Assembly (NCBI GenBank): GCA_016867715.1
Contig: VGIW01000018.1
Span: forward strand, 1-49,741
Direction of reading: 5' to 3'
Source of the DNA: Candidatus Eisenbacteria bacterium
GTDB taxonomy: Bacteria > Orphanbacterota > Orphanbacteria > Orphanbacterales > Orphanbacteraceae
DNA length: 49,741 bases
Part shown: positions 36,531 to 48,617 of the stretch, piece after piece
How positions within the stretch are numbered: the stretch's first letter is position 1
Layout: the number at the start of each line of letters is the position of its first letter
The notes under the pieces: model-generated
Database searches by the model: none
Told to the model about the DNA's origin: nothing
The model's input: only the letters and a program-made list of their open reading frames with translations
Translations under genes and position numbers: made by a program

Positions 36531-36974
36531 GTGTTCAAGGAATTCAAGGAATTCGCGATGCGCGGGAACGTGGTGGACATGGCGGTCGGCATCATCATCG
36601 GCGGAGCGTTTGGCGGGATTGTCGCTTCGCTCGTCAAGGATGTTCTCATGCCGCCGATCGGTCTTCTTCTCGGCAATGTGGACTTCTCGAACCTCTATCT
36701 TGTGCTGAGGGGGGGAGGGGCGGAGTTCGCCTCCCTCGAAGAAGCGGCGAAGACCGGCGCGGTCACACTGAACTACGGTGTCTTCATGAACACGGTCATC
36801 AACTTCCTCATCGTCGCGTTCGCCGTGTTCCTTCTCATCAAGAACATCAACCGCATGAAACGGCAGGAGGTGCCGGCTCCCGCCGCGCCGACGACGAAGG
36901 AATGCCCGCACTGCCTCTCCGTGATCCCGATCAAGGCGAAGCGCTGCGCGTTCTGCACGTCGGCGGTCGAGTAG
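36531..36974 (+). CDS. mscL: Large-conductance mechanosensitive channel with zinc ribbon
   Basis: This channel opens under high membrane tension to release solutes during osmotic downshock. The 147-aa protein has the conserved first helix ('[20 protein letters not shown]'), the TM1 '[20 protein letters not shown]' and TM2 '[20 protein letters not shown]'. Unlike E. coli MscL, it ends in a zinc ribbon with Cys125, Cys128, Cys139 and Cys142 (CPHC and CAFC). GTG 36531 is chosen because AAAGGAGG (36518-36525) precedes it and the protein then begins like its family; ATG 36510 would add seven unrelated residues. A hairpin terminator follows. Confidence 0.95.
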   Translation: MFKEFKEFAMRGNVVDMAVGIIIGGAFGGIVASLVKDVLMPPIGLLLGNVDFSNLYLVLRGGGAEFASLEEAAKTGAVTLNYGVFMNTVINFLIVAFAVFLLIKNINRMKRQEVPAPAAPTTKECPHCLSVIPIKAKRCAFCTSAVE

Positions 36975-36994
36975 CGGGAACCGGCGGAACGAAA

Positions 36995-37021
36995 CGAGGG
37001 CGGCTTCTGCTGCCGCCCTCG
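36995..37021. terminator. Bidirectional terminator between mscL and the cupredoxin gene
   Basis: CGAGGGCGGC (36995-37004) pairs exactly with GCCGCCCTCG (37012-37021) around a seven-base loop (TTCTGCT). GAAA precedes it and CTTCATTC follows. It lies between convergent genes. Confidence 0.7.
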
Positions 37022-37023
37022 CT

Positions 37024-37437
37024 TCATTCGAAGAGCGCTTTCACCTGTCCCCACGATGCGAAGACTTCGCAGCACGCTTCCGGTACACCGGAGAGGTTCG
37101 GCTGAACGATGATCGTCCCCGTCATCCCCATGATCTCGTGCGGTCTGCAAAAGTATGGGTACGTGCCGGCCGTGTCGCTGAAGGCGTAAAAGAACTCCGG
37201 GTTGAGCCCGCTGAGCGGAGCGTCGAAGAGGGCGCCCGCGTTCGGATCGCCCGATCCGAAGCCGCTCGTCACCGTGTGGGAGAGCGAGCCGTTCACCCAT
37301 CGCACCGTATCCCCGAGCTGAATCGTGATCGAAGCGGGGACGAAGGTCGTTCCGGAAGTCGTGACAGTCGTCGTGTCCGCCAACGCAGGACCGGCCGCCG
37401 CGAAGAGGAGCGCAAAAACGAAAAACGCTCGTCGCAT
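37024..37437 (-). CDS. Periplasmic type 1 copper protein (cupredoxin)
   Basis: The 137-aa product has a signal peptide ('FFVFALLFAAAGPALA') and a plastocyanin/pseudoazurin fold. The copper ligands are visible: His54 ('SLSHTVTSG'), Cys97, His100 and Met105 ('YFCRPHEIMGM'). Such proteins carry single electrons in the periplasm. The C-terminal 25 residues ('GVPEACCEVFASWGQVKALF') extend beyond the fold and include a Cys pair and a helix, which is unusual. AAGGAG lies eight bases before ATG 37437. Confidence 0.9.
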   Translation of the reverse strand: MRRAFFVFALLFAAAGPALADTTTVTTSGTTFVPASITIQLGDTVRWVNGSLSHTVTSGFGSGDPNAGALFDAPLSGLNPEFFYAFSDTAGTYPYFCRPHEIMGMTGTIIVQPNLSGVPEACCEVFASWGQVKALFE

Positions 37438-37507
37438 TCCCTATCTCCTTCACATGCAACGCGTTCGGCGGGGGGATCGGGACGCGAGTTCCCGCGAGTC
37501 TGTTCGA

Positions 37508-37536
37508 AAGCTAGTCACGGATTCCCAAAGCCGCAA
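37508..37536 (-). promoter_or_regulatory. Possible promoter for the cupredoxin gene
   Basis: On the minus strand TTGCGG (37536-37531) and TAGCTT (37513-37508) are 17 bases apart. The -10 is weak, but the -35 resembles TTGCSC of the proS and pepF promoters. Confidence 0.3.
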
Positions 37537-37548
37537 GCGCACGGCTCT

Positions 37549-38028
37549 TCACGCGAACCGGTCGTCCGCCTTCTTCCTCGCGGCCCGGCGCTTGGCTTGC
37601 TTCAGCCACCCGAGACGGTCGGCCGGCGGGGCGTCCAGTTCCGGCACGTGCGGCTTGATGTCGAGGAGCGGCGTTCCGTCGAGAATGTCGACGTTTTCGA
37701 TATGAAGGATCATCCCCTCGACGCGGACGAGCCGCACGACCGAGAAGCCGATCGGGTTTGGCCTCGACGGCGCGCGCGTAGCAAAGACCCCCCGCTTCTC
37801 CGAATCGAGAAAGGGGGGCACGGTCAGCTTTGGCGTGGACGCCCGATGGAAATGGTAGATGAGGACGATATGCGAGAACCCGTCGAGGTCCTTGAGGCCT
37901 TCGGCGAAATCGGGGAAGATCTCGACGGTTCCTCGAACGCCGGCCGCCCCCGTCGGCTGGATCGGCATCCCTTCGAGCTTCGTGAACGGCGTGCGAATCA
38001 CGCCGATCAGCTCGAACTCGACCTTCAT
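37549..38028 (-). CDS. trmO: tRNA (t6A37) N6-methyltransferase TrmO
   Basis: TrmO methylates N6-threonylcarbamoyl-adenosine at position 37 of tRNA-Thr, using S-adenosylmethionine. The 159-aa protein has the family core: 'IGVIRTPFTKLEGMPIQP', 'GFSHIVLIYHFH', 'GVFATRAPSRPNPIGFSVVR' and 'DGTPLLDIKPHVPELD'. ATG 38028 is used, with GAGG upstream; a TTG at 38052 is in frame but less likely. It lies 30 bases after the TlpA-like gene on the same strand, probably in one transcript. Confidence 0.93.
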   Translation of the reverse strand: MKVEFELIGVIRTPFTKLEGMPIQPTGAAGVRGTVEIFPDFAEGLKDLDGFSHIVLIYHFHRASTPKLTVPPFLDSEKRGVFATRAPSRPNPIGFSVVRLVRVEGMILHIENVDILDGTPLLDIKPHVPELDAPPADRLGWLKQAKRRAARKKADDRFA

Positions 38029-38058
38029 CGGCTTCCCCTCAGGCGGCGGCAACTGCGC

Positions 38059-40029
38059 CTACGCGCCCGGCGATGATCGCTTGAGCGCGAACTCGATCTT
38101 CGCGCGAAGCTCCTCGTCGCTCGACTCGCCTCCGAAACCGACGGTCCGAAAGAGAATCCTCCCCTCGCGATCGAGCAAGAAGGAAGTCGGGATCCCGGAC
38201 ACCTGAAAGCGGGCCGCGGCCGAAGTCTCTCCGTCCCCACCGCTGTCCGGATCGAGAAAATAGGGCATCGTGAGCCCGAGCTCTCGCCACTTCTCCGCAA
38301 CGGCTTGCCGCCTTTCGTCTCCGGTTTCCCTCTCCCACACGTTGACGGGGAGCACGACGAAATCCGCGCCTTGCATCTCGCGAGCGATCGCTTCCACATG
38401 CGGAAGCGCGCGCCGGCAGGGCCCGCACCAGGTCGCCCAGAAATCGACGAGAACGACCTTGCCTCGAAAATCCGAGAGCGAGCGGGTCGTTCCGTCCTTA
38501 TCCTCGAAGCGAATATCGGGCGCCTCCCAATCGAGCACGCGGCTTTCGAGCTTCGACATCAAGCGGGCGCGGCGCGCTTCCGCAACGGCGGCCGCATGCC
38601 TCTCGAAATCCTCGTTCGGCCGCGCCTTCGCGAACAGATCGCGCCAGATTGCGCGTGCTTCCTCGGATGGCTTCGCGCGCTCGGCGAAACGCTCCATCGC
38701 CGCAAGAGCGTCGGCAGGCCGCGCGGCCCGCTCGTAGAGCCTCGCGAGGTCCTCGAACACCCCCGCCTCGGCCGCCTGCGACATCACGGAGGCGAGCTCG
38801 GCGAGCACGACGGCCGCCTCGCCGTACCGCTCCTTCTTCTCGAGAACATCGGCAAGACCGGCCATCGCGCGCCCGATCGTCCACTCGTGCGATGCGGCCC
38901 ACTCGGATTGCGACTCCGGTCCCGACGGAGACCATTTCTCCGCGCGCGCCTCCTCCACGCACCGTTGAAAGAGAGCTTCGGCCTCGTCGAGCTTTCCGGG
39001 TTGAGCGGCGAGCCACTCGGCGTAGGCGGTCGCCTGCTCCGTCTCCATCGGCTCTCCGCTTTGCACGATCTCGCCCGCGCGCTCGGGAGCATCGAGACGA
39101 CGGAGGTAGATCGAAACGAGCATTCCTCGGGCGGTCGGAGCGGCGGGCGACCCCGGATTCGCATCCAAGAAAGCGCGAAGGCGCGCGGCGGAACCTTCCC
39201 AATCGCGTCTGTTCGCGAGGGATTCAACCGCGAGCGTCGCGATCGCCGTGTCCCCTGGAAAGCGCGCGGCGAGTCCGGCCGCGAGCGAATCGCGAAGGGC
39301 GTTCTCGCTCATCGCCTCGAACAGTCCAAGGAACTCGATCGTCCCCGACTTCGGTGCGCCCCACGTCTCCCAGCCGGCGAAGAACCCGCCCGCCTCATCT
39401 CGGACGGCGCTCTTCAGGGAATCGAGGCGGATCGGGTCGTCTCTCCGCTCTCTCATCTTGCGGGTCCAATCAACCGGTCGGAGCAATGGGTACTTCGGAT
39501 CAGCGGTGCGGGCCGCGTCGAGACTCGCGGCCGCCGCCTTTCTGTCCGCTGCCATCGAGACAGGGCCTTCGAGACGCGTTTCCCCCCACTGAAGTCGCGA
39601 AAGCTGAAGATGCGCGCCCGGAGCCGCCCGTCCTTTCACATAAAAAGGAATCACCCAAGGGTTGCCGCGGTTGTTGTCGAAGACCTCGCGGTCGTCCGCG
39701 TTCACGAACGCCGCGACGAAAAGGACGGGGACCTTCGGCATCCGCTCCGCGGGGACGAAGCGAACGGTCCACACGTCCCCTTGCCTCGTCATCGGGATCT
39801 CTTCCGAGCGGAGATCGCCGCTCGCGGAGAGAAACGAGACGCGGAGATCGATTCTTTCCGCTCGCTCGAGAGGGGAACGAGAGAGAGAGGGCCGGTAGTC
39901 GATCATGAGCTCGTGATCCGCTTCCGGCTTCGCGGGGTAGACGGAGAAGGCCGCCGGTTCCGGCTGCTTCGAACAGAACGCGAAAAGACAAGTCGCGATC
40001 GCGAGAACGAGGATTGCCGAGCGCCGCAT
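38059..40029 (-). CDS. TlpA-like thioredoxin lipoprotein with TPR region
   Basis: The 656-aa protein has a lipoprotein signal ('[15 protein letters not shown]', lipidated Cys at about 19-20). An N-terminal beta-rich domain (about 25-130) is followed by a long helical TPR-like region (about 200-480) and a C-terminal TlpA/ResA domain with the active-site motif WCGPC (about 532-536, '[16 protein letters not shown]'). The cis-Pro segment '[18 protein letters not shown]' is present. It probably reduces or oxidises disulfides in envelope proteins bound by the TPR part. ATG 40029 has GGAGG a few bases upstream. It follows atpC by 144 bases and precedes trmO by 30. Confidence 0.9.
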   Translation of the reverse strand: MRRSAILVLAIATCLFAFCSKQPEPAAFSVYPAKPEADHELMIDYRPSLSRSPLERAERIDLRVSFLSASGDLRSEEIPMTRQGDVWTVRFVPAERMPKVPVLFVAAFVNADDREVFDNNRGNPWVIPFYVKGRAAPGAHLQLSRLQWGETRLEGPVSMAADRKAAAASLDAARTADPKYPLLRPVDWTRKMRERRDDPIRLDSLKSAVRDEAGGFFAGWETWGAPKSGTIEFLGLFEAMSENALRDSLAAGLAARFPGDTAIATLAVESLANRRDWEGSAARLRAFLDANPGSPAAPTARGMLVSIYLRRLDAPERAGEIVQSGEPMETEQATAYAEWLAAQPGKLDEAEALFQRCVEEARAEKWSPSGPESQSEWAASHEWTIGRAMAGLADVLEKKERYGEAAVVLAELASVMSQAAEAGVFEDLARLYERAARPADALAAMERFAERAKPSEEARAIWRDLFAKARPNEDFERHAAAVAEARRARLMSKLESRVLDWEAPDIRFEDKDGTTRSLSDFRGKVVLVDFWATWCGPCRRALPHVEAIAREMQGADFVVLPVNVWERETGDERRQAVAEKWRELGLTMPYFLDPDSGGDGETSAAARFQVSGIPTSFLLDREGRILFRTVGFGGESSDEELRAKIEFALKRSSPGA

Positions 40030-40173
40030 CGAGGCCTCCATTCCTCCCGCCCGCGCCGCGCCTGCGAGCGGATTTCCGTATCGATGCATCCGCCTGAAAC
40101 GAGCGATCACCCCTATCGTGCGATCATCCGGGAAACCGCCGAAGCTCCGTGAGGCGGATGCGCGGTCTCGCCC

Positions 40174-42735
<2,562 letters not shown>

Positions 42736-42746
42736 CGAGCGCCCGC

Positions 42747-44261
42747 CTACTCTTTCGCGTAATCGGCCTTGAACTCAAGGAGCGCCGCCGCGAGAGCCGC
42801 GTCGTTCTCTTTCGTGATCTCTTTCTTCTCGGCGATGTCTCGGAGAATTCCGCCGCACGCTTCCCGCATGAACGCGAGGAACTTCGCCTCGAAATCGCGG
42901 ACCTTCGCGACCGGGACGTCGTCGAGAAAGCCCTTGGTTCCCGCGTAAATCGACACGACTTGCTCCTCGACCGGCATCGGTTTGTACTGCGGTTGCTTCA
43001 AGAGCTCCACCAGGCGGACTCCTCGGTCGAGCTGCGCCTGCGTCGTCTTGTCGAGCTCCGTCCCGAGCTGCGCGAACGCCTCCAACTCCCGGTATTGGGC
43101 GAGGTCGAGCCGAAGCGAACCGGCGACCTGGCGCATGGCGCGGACCTGCGCGTTTCCCCCGACTCGGGAAACCGAAATACCCACGCTGATCGCCGGACGA
43201 ACACCCGCGAAGAAGAGGTCGTTCACCAGAAATATCTGTCCGTCCGTGATCGAGATGACATTCGTCGGAATGTAGGCGGAGACGTCGCCCGCCTGGGTCT
43301 CGATGATCGGGAGCGCCGTGAGGGATCCTCCACCCTTGGCTTCGGAGAGCTTCGCGGAGCGCTCGAGAAGCCGAGAATGAAGATAGAAGATGTCGCCCGG
43401 ATACGCCTCGCGGCCCGGCGGTCTTCGGAGAACGAGGGAGAGCTGCCGGTACGCGTTCGCCTGCTTGGACAGATCGTCGTAGACGCAGAGCGTGTCTTCG
43501 TTCTTCTCATACACAAAATATTCGGCCATCGCGCAGCCCGCGTACGGCGCGATATACTGAAGGGGCGCGGGATCGCTCGCGCCCGCGAAGACGACGGTCG
43601 TATAGTCCATCGCGCCGGACGCGGCGAGCCGCTCGACGACGCCGGCCACCGTCGAGGCCTTCTGGCCAATCGCGACGTAGAAGCACTTCACCCCTTGGCC
43701 CTTCTGATTGATGATCGTGTCGATCGCGATGGCCGTCTTCCCCGTCCCCCGGTCGCCGATGATGAGCTCCCGCTGCCCTCTTCCGATCGGGATCATCGAG
43801 TCGATCGCCTTGAGACCGGTTTGAAGGGGCTGTTTCACCGGCTGACGATGCACGACGCCCGGCGCGTGGAACTCCACCGGGCGACGGGAACTTGCCTCCA
43901 CGGGACCTTTGTCATCGAGCGGTTGACCGAGCGGGTTCACAACGCGTCCGATCAGTGCCTCGCCGACCGGCACATCGAGAATCCGGCCGGTCCGCCGCAC
44001 CTCCTGGCCCTCCACGATACGAAGGTACTCTCCGAGGATCACGGCACCGATCGAGTCCTCTTCCAGGTTCAGCGCGATTCCGTACACGCCCTCGCCGAAC
44101 TCGAGCATTTCGCTCGCCATCGCTGAGCGAAGGCCGTGCACCCGCGCCACCCCGTCCCCGACCTCGAGGACCGTTCCGACCTCCTCGATCTCGAGATCCC
44201 GGTCGAACGCGCGGATCTTTTGCTTGATTACCGAAGTAATCTCTTCGGGTCTTATCTTCAT
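42747..44261 (-). CDS. atpA: ATP synthase F1 alpha subunit
   Basis: The 504-aa non-catalytic nucleotide-binding subunit has Walker A GDRGTGKT at residues 169-176 and typical '[20 protein letters not shown]' (arginine finger region). Length and motifs match the family. It starts at ATG 44261, 15 bases after atpH. Confidence 0.97.
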   Translation of the reverse strand: MKIRPEEITSVIKQKIRAFDRDLEIEEVGTVLEVGDGVARVHGLRSAMASEMLEFGEGVYGIALNLEEDSIGAVILGEYLRIVEGQEVRRTGRILDVPVGEALIGRVVNPLGQPLDDKGPVEASSRRPVEFHAPGVVHRQPVKQPLQTGLKAIDSMIPIGRGQRELIIGDRGTGKTAIAIDTIINQKGQGVKCFYVAIGQKASTVAGVVERLAASGAMDYTTVVFAGASDPAPLQYIAPYAGCAMAEYFVYEKNEDTLCVYDDLSKQANAYRQLSLVLRRPPGREAYPGDIFYLHSRLLERSAKLSEAKGGGSLTALPIIETQAGDVSAYIPTNVISITDGQIFLVNDLFFAGVRPAISVGISVSRVGGNAQVRAMRQVAGSLRLDLAQYRELEAFAQLGTELDKTTQAQLDRGVRLVELLKQPQYKPMPVEEQVVSIYAGTKGFLDDVPVAKVRDFEAKFLAFMREACGGILRDIAEKKEITKENDAALAAALLEFKADYAKE

Positions 44262-44276
44262 GAACCAGCTGCTCCT

Positions 44277-44831
44277 CTATGTTCCGGGCGGGGCGAGAAG
44301 TCTCAATCTCAGCTCCCGAATGCGCCTCCTGAGGCTTCCGTCCGCAAGGATGTCTCCGATCCGGAGAACTCCTCCGCCGAGAAGTTGCGGATCCACGGTC
44401 TTCTCGAGAATCACGCGCCTACCGGCGCGCCTTGAAAGCTCCTCGACGAGGGCGGCTGCGTCCTCTTCCGCGAGAGGGGCGGCCGTCGTCACGCGTCCGC
44501 GCAGATCTCCCTTCTCTTCTTCGCAAAGCTCGACGAACGTCCCGAGCATCTCGCGCAAGAAGACCTGACGGTTCTTCTCGACGAGGAGAAGAACGAAGCT
44601 TCGAAGGTCTCGAGAAAAATGGTCGCCGAAAACCTCGCGGACAAAAGAGGTCTTGCGCGAGGCCGTCACGCGCGGAGAAACAAGAACTCTCCCGATGCGC
44701 TTCTCTCGATCGAGAACATCGAGAAGAAGCTCCGCTTCGGCCTTTCGCTCCTCGAGCTCTCCCTTCTCGCGAGCCAGCTCGAAGAGCGCGCCGGCGTAAA
44801 CGCGAAGGAGAGGTCCCGCTCCCGCGTTCAC
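44277..44831 (-). CDS. atpH: ATP synthase F1 delta subunit
   Basis: The 184-aa peripheral-stalk subunit connects F1 to the b dimer. It has the OSCP fold pattern: 'YAGALFELAREKGELEER', 'FVLLLVEKNRQVFLREMLGT' and the C-terminal 'DPQLLGGGVLRIGDILADGS'. GTG 44831 overlaps the stop of atpF (GTGA). Confidence 0.95.
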   Translation of the reverse strand: MNAGAGPLLRVYAGALFELAREKGELEERKAEAELLLDVLDREKRIGRVLVSPRVTASRKTSFVREVFGDHFSRDLRSFVLLLVEKNRQVFLREMLGTFVELCEEEKGDLRGRVTTAAPLAEEDAAALVEELSRRAGRRVILEKTVDPQLLGGGVLRIGDILADGSLRRRIRELRLRLLAPPGT

Positions 44832-45340
44832 GACCGCTTCCCGTCCGCGGACCGCGTCGCCTCCGCCACGAACTCCTCCACGTGACGCCGGTGGTCCGCC
44901 TCGCTCATCGCGCGGCCGATCAGTTTCGCCGCCGCCTCGAGCGCCAAGTCGACCGCTTCCCGCCGCACGCGGTCGACCGCCTGCGCTTCCTCGCTCCGGA
45001 TCTCGACGCGCGCTCGCTCCAAGAGCCTCTCTGCCTCACGCTGTGAACCGGCGAGGATCTCCTCGCCGCGAGCGCCGGCCTCGGCCGCCGCTTCCGCGAC
45101 GATCCTGCGGGCCTCCTCCCGGGCGCGCGTCAGGGCCTCGGCTTGTTGCTCCAGAACTCGCGCGGTTTCCTCCTTCGCGCGCTCCGCGGCCTCGATCGCG
45201 TCGAAGATTCTCTTCTCGCGGCGCTCGAGCGCCTGAAGAACCGGCCCCCACGCGATCTTGCGCAGAAGAAAGAAGAACGCGAGAAAGCTCACGACCGTCC
45301 AGATCGCGAGTCCTGGGCTGATGCTGAGAAGTTTGTCCAT
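44828..45340 (-). CDS. atpF: ATP synthase Fo b subunit
   Basis: The 170-aa stator subunit has one N-terminal membrane helix ('LAIWTVVSFLAFFFLLRKI') and a long, highly charged coiled coil. It ends in the delta-binding region ('LALEAAAKLIGRAMSEADHR'). It lies 25 bases after atpE. Confidence 0.95.
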   Translation of the reverse strand: MDKLLSISPGLAIWTVVSFLAFFFLLRKIAWGPVLQALERREKRIFDAIEAAERAKEETARVLEQQAEALTRAREEARRIVAEAAAEAGARGEEILAGSQREAERLLERARVEIRSEEAQAVDRVRREAVDLALEAAAKLIGRAMSEADHRRHVEEFVAEATRSADGKRS

Positions 45341-45365
45341 TCCCGCTCCCCGATCGCTCGCGCGC

Positions 45366-45584
45366 CTACTTGGTCGCCAGGAGCATGCAGATCACGAGAG
45401 AAAAGAACGCGACCCCCTCGATCAGAGCCGCGGCGATGATCATCGACGTGCGAAGATCCCCCGCTGCCTCCGGTTGCCGCCCCATGCTCTCGAGAGCCGC
45501 GGCCGCGAGCTTCGAAATCCCCATCCCCGCGGCCAAGACCGTGAGGCCCGCTCCGAACCCGGCGGCGATGTTTCCGATTTCCAT
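45366..45584 (-). CDS. atpE: ATP synthase Fo c subunit
   Basis: The 72-aa hairpin protein forms the rotating ring. Two hydrophobic helices are joined by the polar loop R36-Q37-P38, and Glu56 in helix 2 ('ALIEGVAFF') is the ion-binding carboxylate. The Gln in helix 1 and the Ser/Thr next to Glu that mark sodium-binding rings are absent (Ile and Gly-Val instead), so a proton ring is inferred. I chose ATG 45584, with GGAGGG upstream; the frame is open further but that part does not look like c subunit. Confidence 0.96.
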   Translation of the reverse strand: MEIGNIAAGFGAGLTVLAAGMGISKLAAAALESMGRQPEAAGDLRTSMIIAAALIEGVAFFSLVICMLLATK

Positions 45585-45651
45585 TTCGTCTGTCCCTCCT
45601 CGTTTACTCCCTTCCGCGGCGCACCCGGCCGGCCTCGCGACCCGCAGGCCG

Positions 45652-46494
45652 TCAATGCTCCGGGTGTATCGCGGCGTTGACGAACAAGATCGACAAGAAC
45701 ACGAAAATATATGCCTGAAGAAACGCGACAAACAGCTCGAGCATGTTGATGAAAAGCGCGAAAGCGATGGCGGGGATCGCGACGGCGACCGCCTGGAAGA
45801 GGAAGATCAGCCCGAGCAGCGAGAGAATCACCACGTGGCCCGCGGTCATGTTCGCGAACAAGCGGATCGTGAGGGCGAACGGCCGGATGAAATGGCCGAC
45901 GATCTCGATCGGGATCATGATCGGAAGAAGAAAGATCGGCATGCCGGGCGGCACGAGGCTCCGGAGATAGGTCCCGAGCCCCTGCTCGCGGACGCCGGCC
46001 CCCTGCGTGAGAAGAAATGTGAGGAACGCGAGCCCGCCGGTGACCGCGAGGTTCCCCGTCGCGGTCGCCATGAACGGCACGAGGCCGAGAACATTGCAGA
46101 AGAGAATGAAGAAGAAGAGCGTGAGGAAGTAGGGCGTGAAGCGGCGTCCCGATCCCTTCCCCATGATCTCGTACACCATGTCGTCCCGCACGAAGAGAAT
46201 GATCGCCTCGAAGAGGTTGGTCACCGTTCCGAGCGGGACATCCGCGCGACGCAATCGTCTCGCGATCCCGCCAAAGATGAAGAGCGAAAGCACCCCGGCG
46301 ATCCACATCATCAGGACGGCCTTCGTGATCGAAAGATCGAACGTCGCCCCCCCGACGCGGAAAGAGGGGAGCGGGACGAGGACCTCGTCCTGCAGGTGAT
46401 GGAACAGATGGACGAAATCGAAGTGATCGGCCGAGTGGTCCGCGTGAGCCGCCGCCTCGTGCGCTCCTCTTGCGATCGCTTCGGTTCCGCTCAT
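45652..46494 (-). CDS. atpB: ATP synthase Fo a subunit
   Basis: The 280-aa membrane protein forms the proton half-channels. The essential Arg is Arg211 in 'FALTIRLFANMTAGHVV'. Five or six hydrophobic segments and a His-rich N-terminus ('HADHSADHFDFVHLFHHL') are visible; His-rich ends occur in several a subunits. ATG 46494 has AAGGA eight bases upstream. The gap to atpE is 67 bases. Confidence 0.95.
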   Translation of the reverse strand: MSGTEAIARGAHEAAAHADHSADHFDFVHLFHHLQDEVLVPLPSFRVGGATFDLSITKAVLMMWIAGVLSLFIFGGIARRLRRADVPLGTVTNLFEAIILFVRDDMVYEIMGKGSGRRFTPYFLTLFFFILFCNVLGLVPFMATATGNLAVTGGLAFLTFLLTQGAGVREQGLGTYLRSLVPPGMPIFLLPIMIPIEIVGHFIRPFALTIRLFANMTAGHVVILSLLGLIFLFQAVAVAIPAIAFALFINMLELFVAFLQAYIFVFLSILFVNAAIHPEH

Positions 46495-46498
46495 CGCT

Positions 46499-46903
46499 TC
46501 ATTCCTTCGGGCGTGCCGCGCAGCGGGCGGCGCGGCCCCGCACGATGCACAAGAGCTCGAGCGCGGTGAGAGGAACGAAGGCCGAGACGATCGCGAGCGC
46601 CGCCCCCCTTCCGTTCAGTCCGGAAAGCGCGAACCCCACCCCCACCGCGCCGCCGAACAGAACGAGCCGCCCCAGGATTCCTCCGAGAAAGACGATCTGA
46701 AAGGAGCGGTGCGACGCGGGAAGCGCGCGCATCAGGAGAAAGAAGCTCGCCGCGACGGCGACGAGAGAAACCGCGATCCCGTAAGCAAGCGTCGCGGACG
46801 CCTCGGCGCCGAACGAAGCGCGGAAGATCGGGCGAAGCGAAAGGAACAGGATCGCGCTGGTCGCGACGGATCCGATCACGAACACCCGCTCAGGATGTCT
46901 CAC
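46499..46903 (-). CDS. AtpI-like membrane protein of the ATP synthase operon
   Basis: The 134-aa protein has about four hydrophobic segments and no clear motif. Size, topology and position between atpZ and atpB suit AtpI, a helper for assembly of the c ring. It starts at GTG 46903, seven bases after the upstream gene, and its stop lies four bases before atpB. The assignment rests mainly on position. Confidence 0.65.
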   Translation of the reverse strand: MRHPERVFVIGSVATSAILFLSLRPIFRASFGAEASATLAYGIAVSLVAVAASFFLLMRALPASHRSFQIVFLGGILGRLVLFGGAVGVGFALSGLNGRGAALAIVSAFVPLTALELLCIVRGRAARCAARPKE

Positions 46904-46910
46904 GGCCGCA

Positions 46911-47183
46911 CTACCTCTTCTTCTTCTCCCCGGCGGTCAGCTCGCGGTAGAGGTACACGAAACCTCCGACAGCGCCGAGAAAAGTCCCTACAAGGGTGAA
47001 GATCGGGAGGGTTCCTGCCCAGCGATCCAGCCGGTAGCCCGCGTAGAAGAACAGGAGGGTCGAGGCGGCCAGCGTGAGACCCAGATGAAGGTGGCGTCCC
47101 AGCGCGGCTTCGGTTTTCTGAGCCTCTTTGAGGGCGGCAAGACCTTTCTTCAGACGGCTCGCCTTCCCCTTTTCCCCTTCCAT
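46911..47183 (-). CDS. AtpZ-like small membrane protein
   Basis: The 90-aa protein has a charged N-terminus and two membrane helices. It carries the 'FYAGYRLDRWAGTLPIFTLV' and 'GFVYLYREL' pattern of the AtpZ/ATPase_gene1 family, which sits at the start of many atp operons and has been linked to magnesium or calcium handling. It is the first gene of the operon. The ribosome-binding site is weak (AAAGG). Confidence 0.8.
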   Translation of the reverse strand: MEGEKGKASRLKKGLAALKEAQKTEAALGRHLHLGLTLAASTLLFFYAGYRLDRWAGTLPIFTLVGTFLGAVGGFVYLYRELTAGEKKKR

Positions 47184-47206
47184 CGCCTTTCACCCGAAGA
47201 CCTGTG

Positions 47207-47235
47207 AGTTTAGTTAACGATCCGCCGCGCGGCAA
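47207..47235 (-). promoter_or_regulatory. Candidate promoter of the atp operon
   Basis: On the minus strand TTGCCG (47235-47230) and TAAACT (47212-47207) are separated by 17 bases, about 24 bases before ATG 47183. The -35 again begins TTGC, as upstream of proS and pepF. Confidence 0.42.
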
Positions 47236-47402
47236 GGGAAAAACAAGCACGCGGCGGGCGTACCGCGCCGGTTTTCACGAAACCGGAGGAGCGCCGATCC
47301 GCCGAGGCCCCGCACCGCGGCTTCGGCGGCGATCGGCCGCGGAATGTCCCTTGCGCCCGGGTATCCGCTCCCCTACCATCACCGCGAAGCGGGAGGCATC
47401 GA

Positions 47403-48617
47403 ATGGCCATCAGCGATCCGAAAACGTTCTATCGCAAGCTCGACGCCCTTCTCTCGAAGATCCAGATCGCTTCGGGAGTCAAGCATCAGGAGCTGATCTC
47501 CACCGTGCTCCGCGACCTCGTGGAGGAGTTCGGCCAGGAGCTCTCGATCCGGAACGGGCGCGCCTACGAGATCATCGGCGGCGAGCTCGTGCTCATCTCC
47601 GATCGGAAGAGCCCGATCGCCAGCCCGCAGGGCTTCCGCCTTTCGATGGACTACCCGCCCGTCCGCCTCCTCCTCCAACACCGGTGCTACATCTTCGACG
47701 CGGCGACGCCCGGCATCGATCCGGCCTTCGAGCAAGAGGTCGTGGGCGGCACGACTTCGGCCGCGATCGTCGTCGGAGGCGAGAGGGAGTGGGTGCTCGC
47801 GTTCGGTCTCGCCGAGGGATGGGAGCGGGAGACGATCGAGTTCTCGCTGAACGCGATCCGGAACGCCCTCGGTTATCGCCTCGAGCATGAGTGGCTCCGG
47901 GCGGATCTCGAGGAGACGCGCACGATCCAACGAAGCCTCTTCCCCGACCGCATCCCGTTGTTTTCCGGATACGAAATCGCCGCGCGCGCCGAGACCACCG
48001 AGGTCGTCGGCGGGGATTTCTACGACTTCATTCCGCTCGACGAGGAGGTGATGGGGATCGCGGTGGGCGACGCGAGCGGCCACGGTCTCCCCGCGGCGCT
48101 TCTCGTGCGCGACGTCGTCACGGGGCTTCGCATGGGCGTCGAGAAGGACATGAAGATCACGCCGGCGCTCCGGAAGCTGAACGCGGTGATTCATCGAAGC
48201 ACGCTCTCGACGAAGTTCGTCTCTCTCTTCTACGGCGAGCTCGAACGAAACGGAAACTTCATGTACGTGAACGCGGGGCACAACCCGCCGTTTCTCGTCC
48301 TCGACCGCGGCGTGTTCCGGCTCGACGTCGGCGGCTCGGTTCTCGGACCGCTCCCCGAGATCCGCTTCAAGCGCGGCTTCGCGCATATCGATCGGGGCGG
48401 GCTTCTCGTGGCGTTCTCCGACGGCATCATCGAGAGGGCGAACCGAAAGGGAGAGCAGTTCGGGGAGGCGCGTCTTCAGGACACGATTCTCGCGAACCGC
48501 GGTCTCTCCGCGAAAGAGATCCTCGATGCCGTCTTCCGCGCGGCGCTCGACCATACTCGCTCCCGATGGGAGGATGACGCCACGGTCGTCGTCGTCCGCC
48601 GCCTCTCTTCGCGATGA
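47403..48617 (+). CDS. SpoIIE/RsbU-type serine phosphatase
   Basis: The 404-aa protein probably dephosphorylates an anti-sigma-factor antagonist in a partner-switching system. An N-terminal GAF-like sensor (about 25-160) precedes a PP2C-type phosphatase domain (about 165-400). Metal-binding residues are visible: Asp205 and Asp208 ('VVGGDFYDF'), Asp223 ('GIAVGDASGHG') and a C-terminal Asp pair ('WEDDATVVVV'). No anti-sigma factor or STAS protein is nearby. GGGAGG lies six bases before ATG 47403. Its stop overlaps the start of the PLD-like gene (ATGA). Confidence 0.92.
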   Translation: MAISDPKTFYRKLDALLSKIQIASGVKHQELISTVLRDLVEEFGQELSIRNGRAYEIIGGELVLISDRKSPIASPQGFRLSMDYPPVRLLLQHRCYIFDAATPGIDPAFEQEVVGGTTSAAIVVGGEREWVLAFGLAEGWERETIEFSLNAIRNALGYRLEHEWLRADLEETRTIQRSLFPDRIPLFSGYEIAARAETTEVVGGDFYDFIPLDEEVMGIAVGDASGHGLPAALLVRDVVTGLRMGVEKDMKITPALRKLNAVIHRSTLSTKFVSLFYGELERNGNFMYVNAGHNPPFLVLDRGVFRLDVGGSVLGPLPEIRFKRGFAHIDRGGLLVAFSDGIIERANRKGEQFGEARLQDTILANRGLSAKEILDAVFRAALDHTRSRWEDDATVVVVRRLSSR

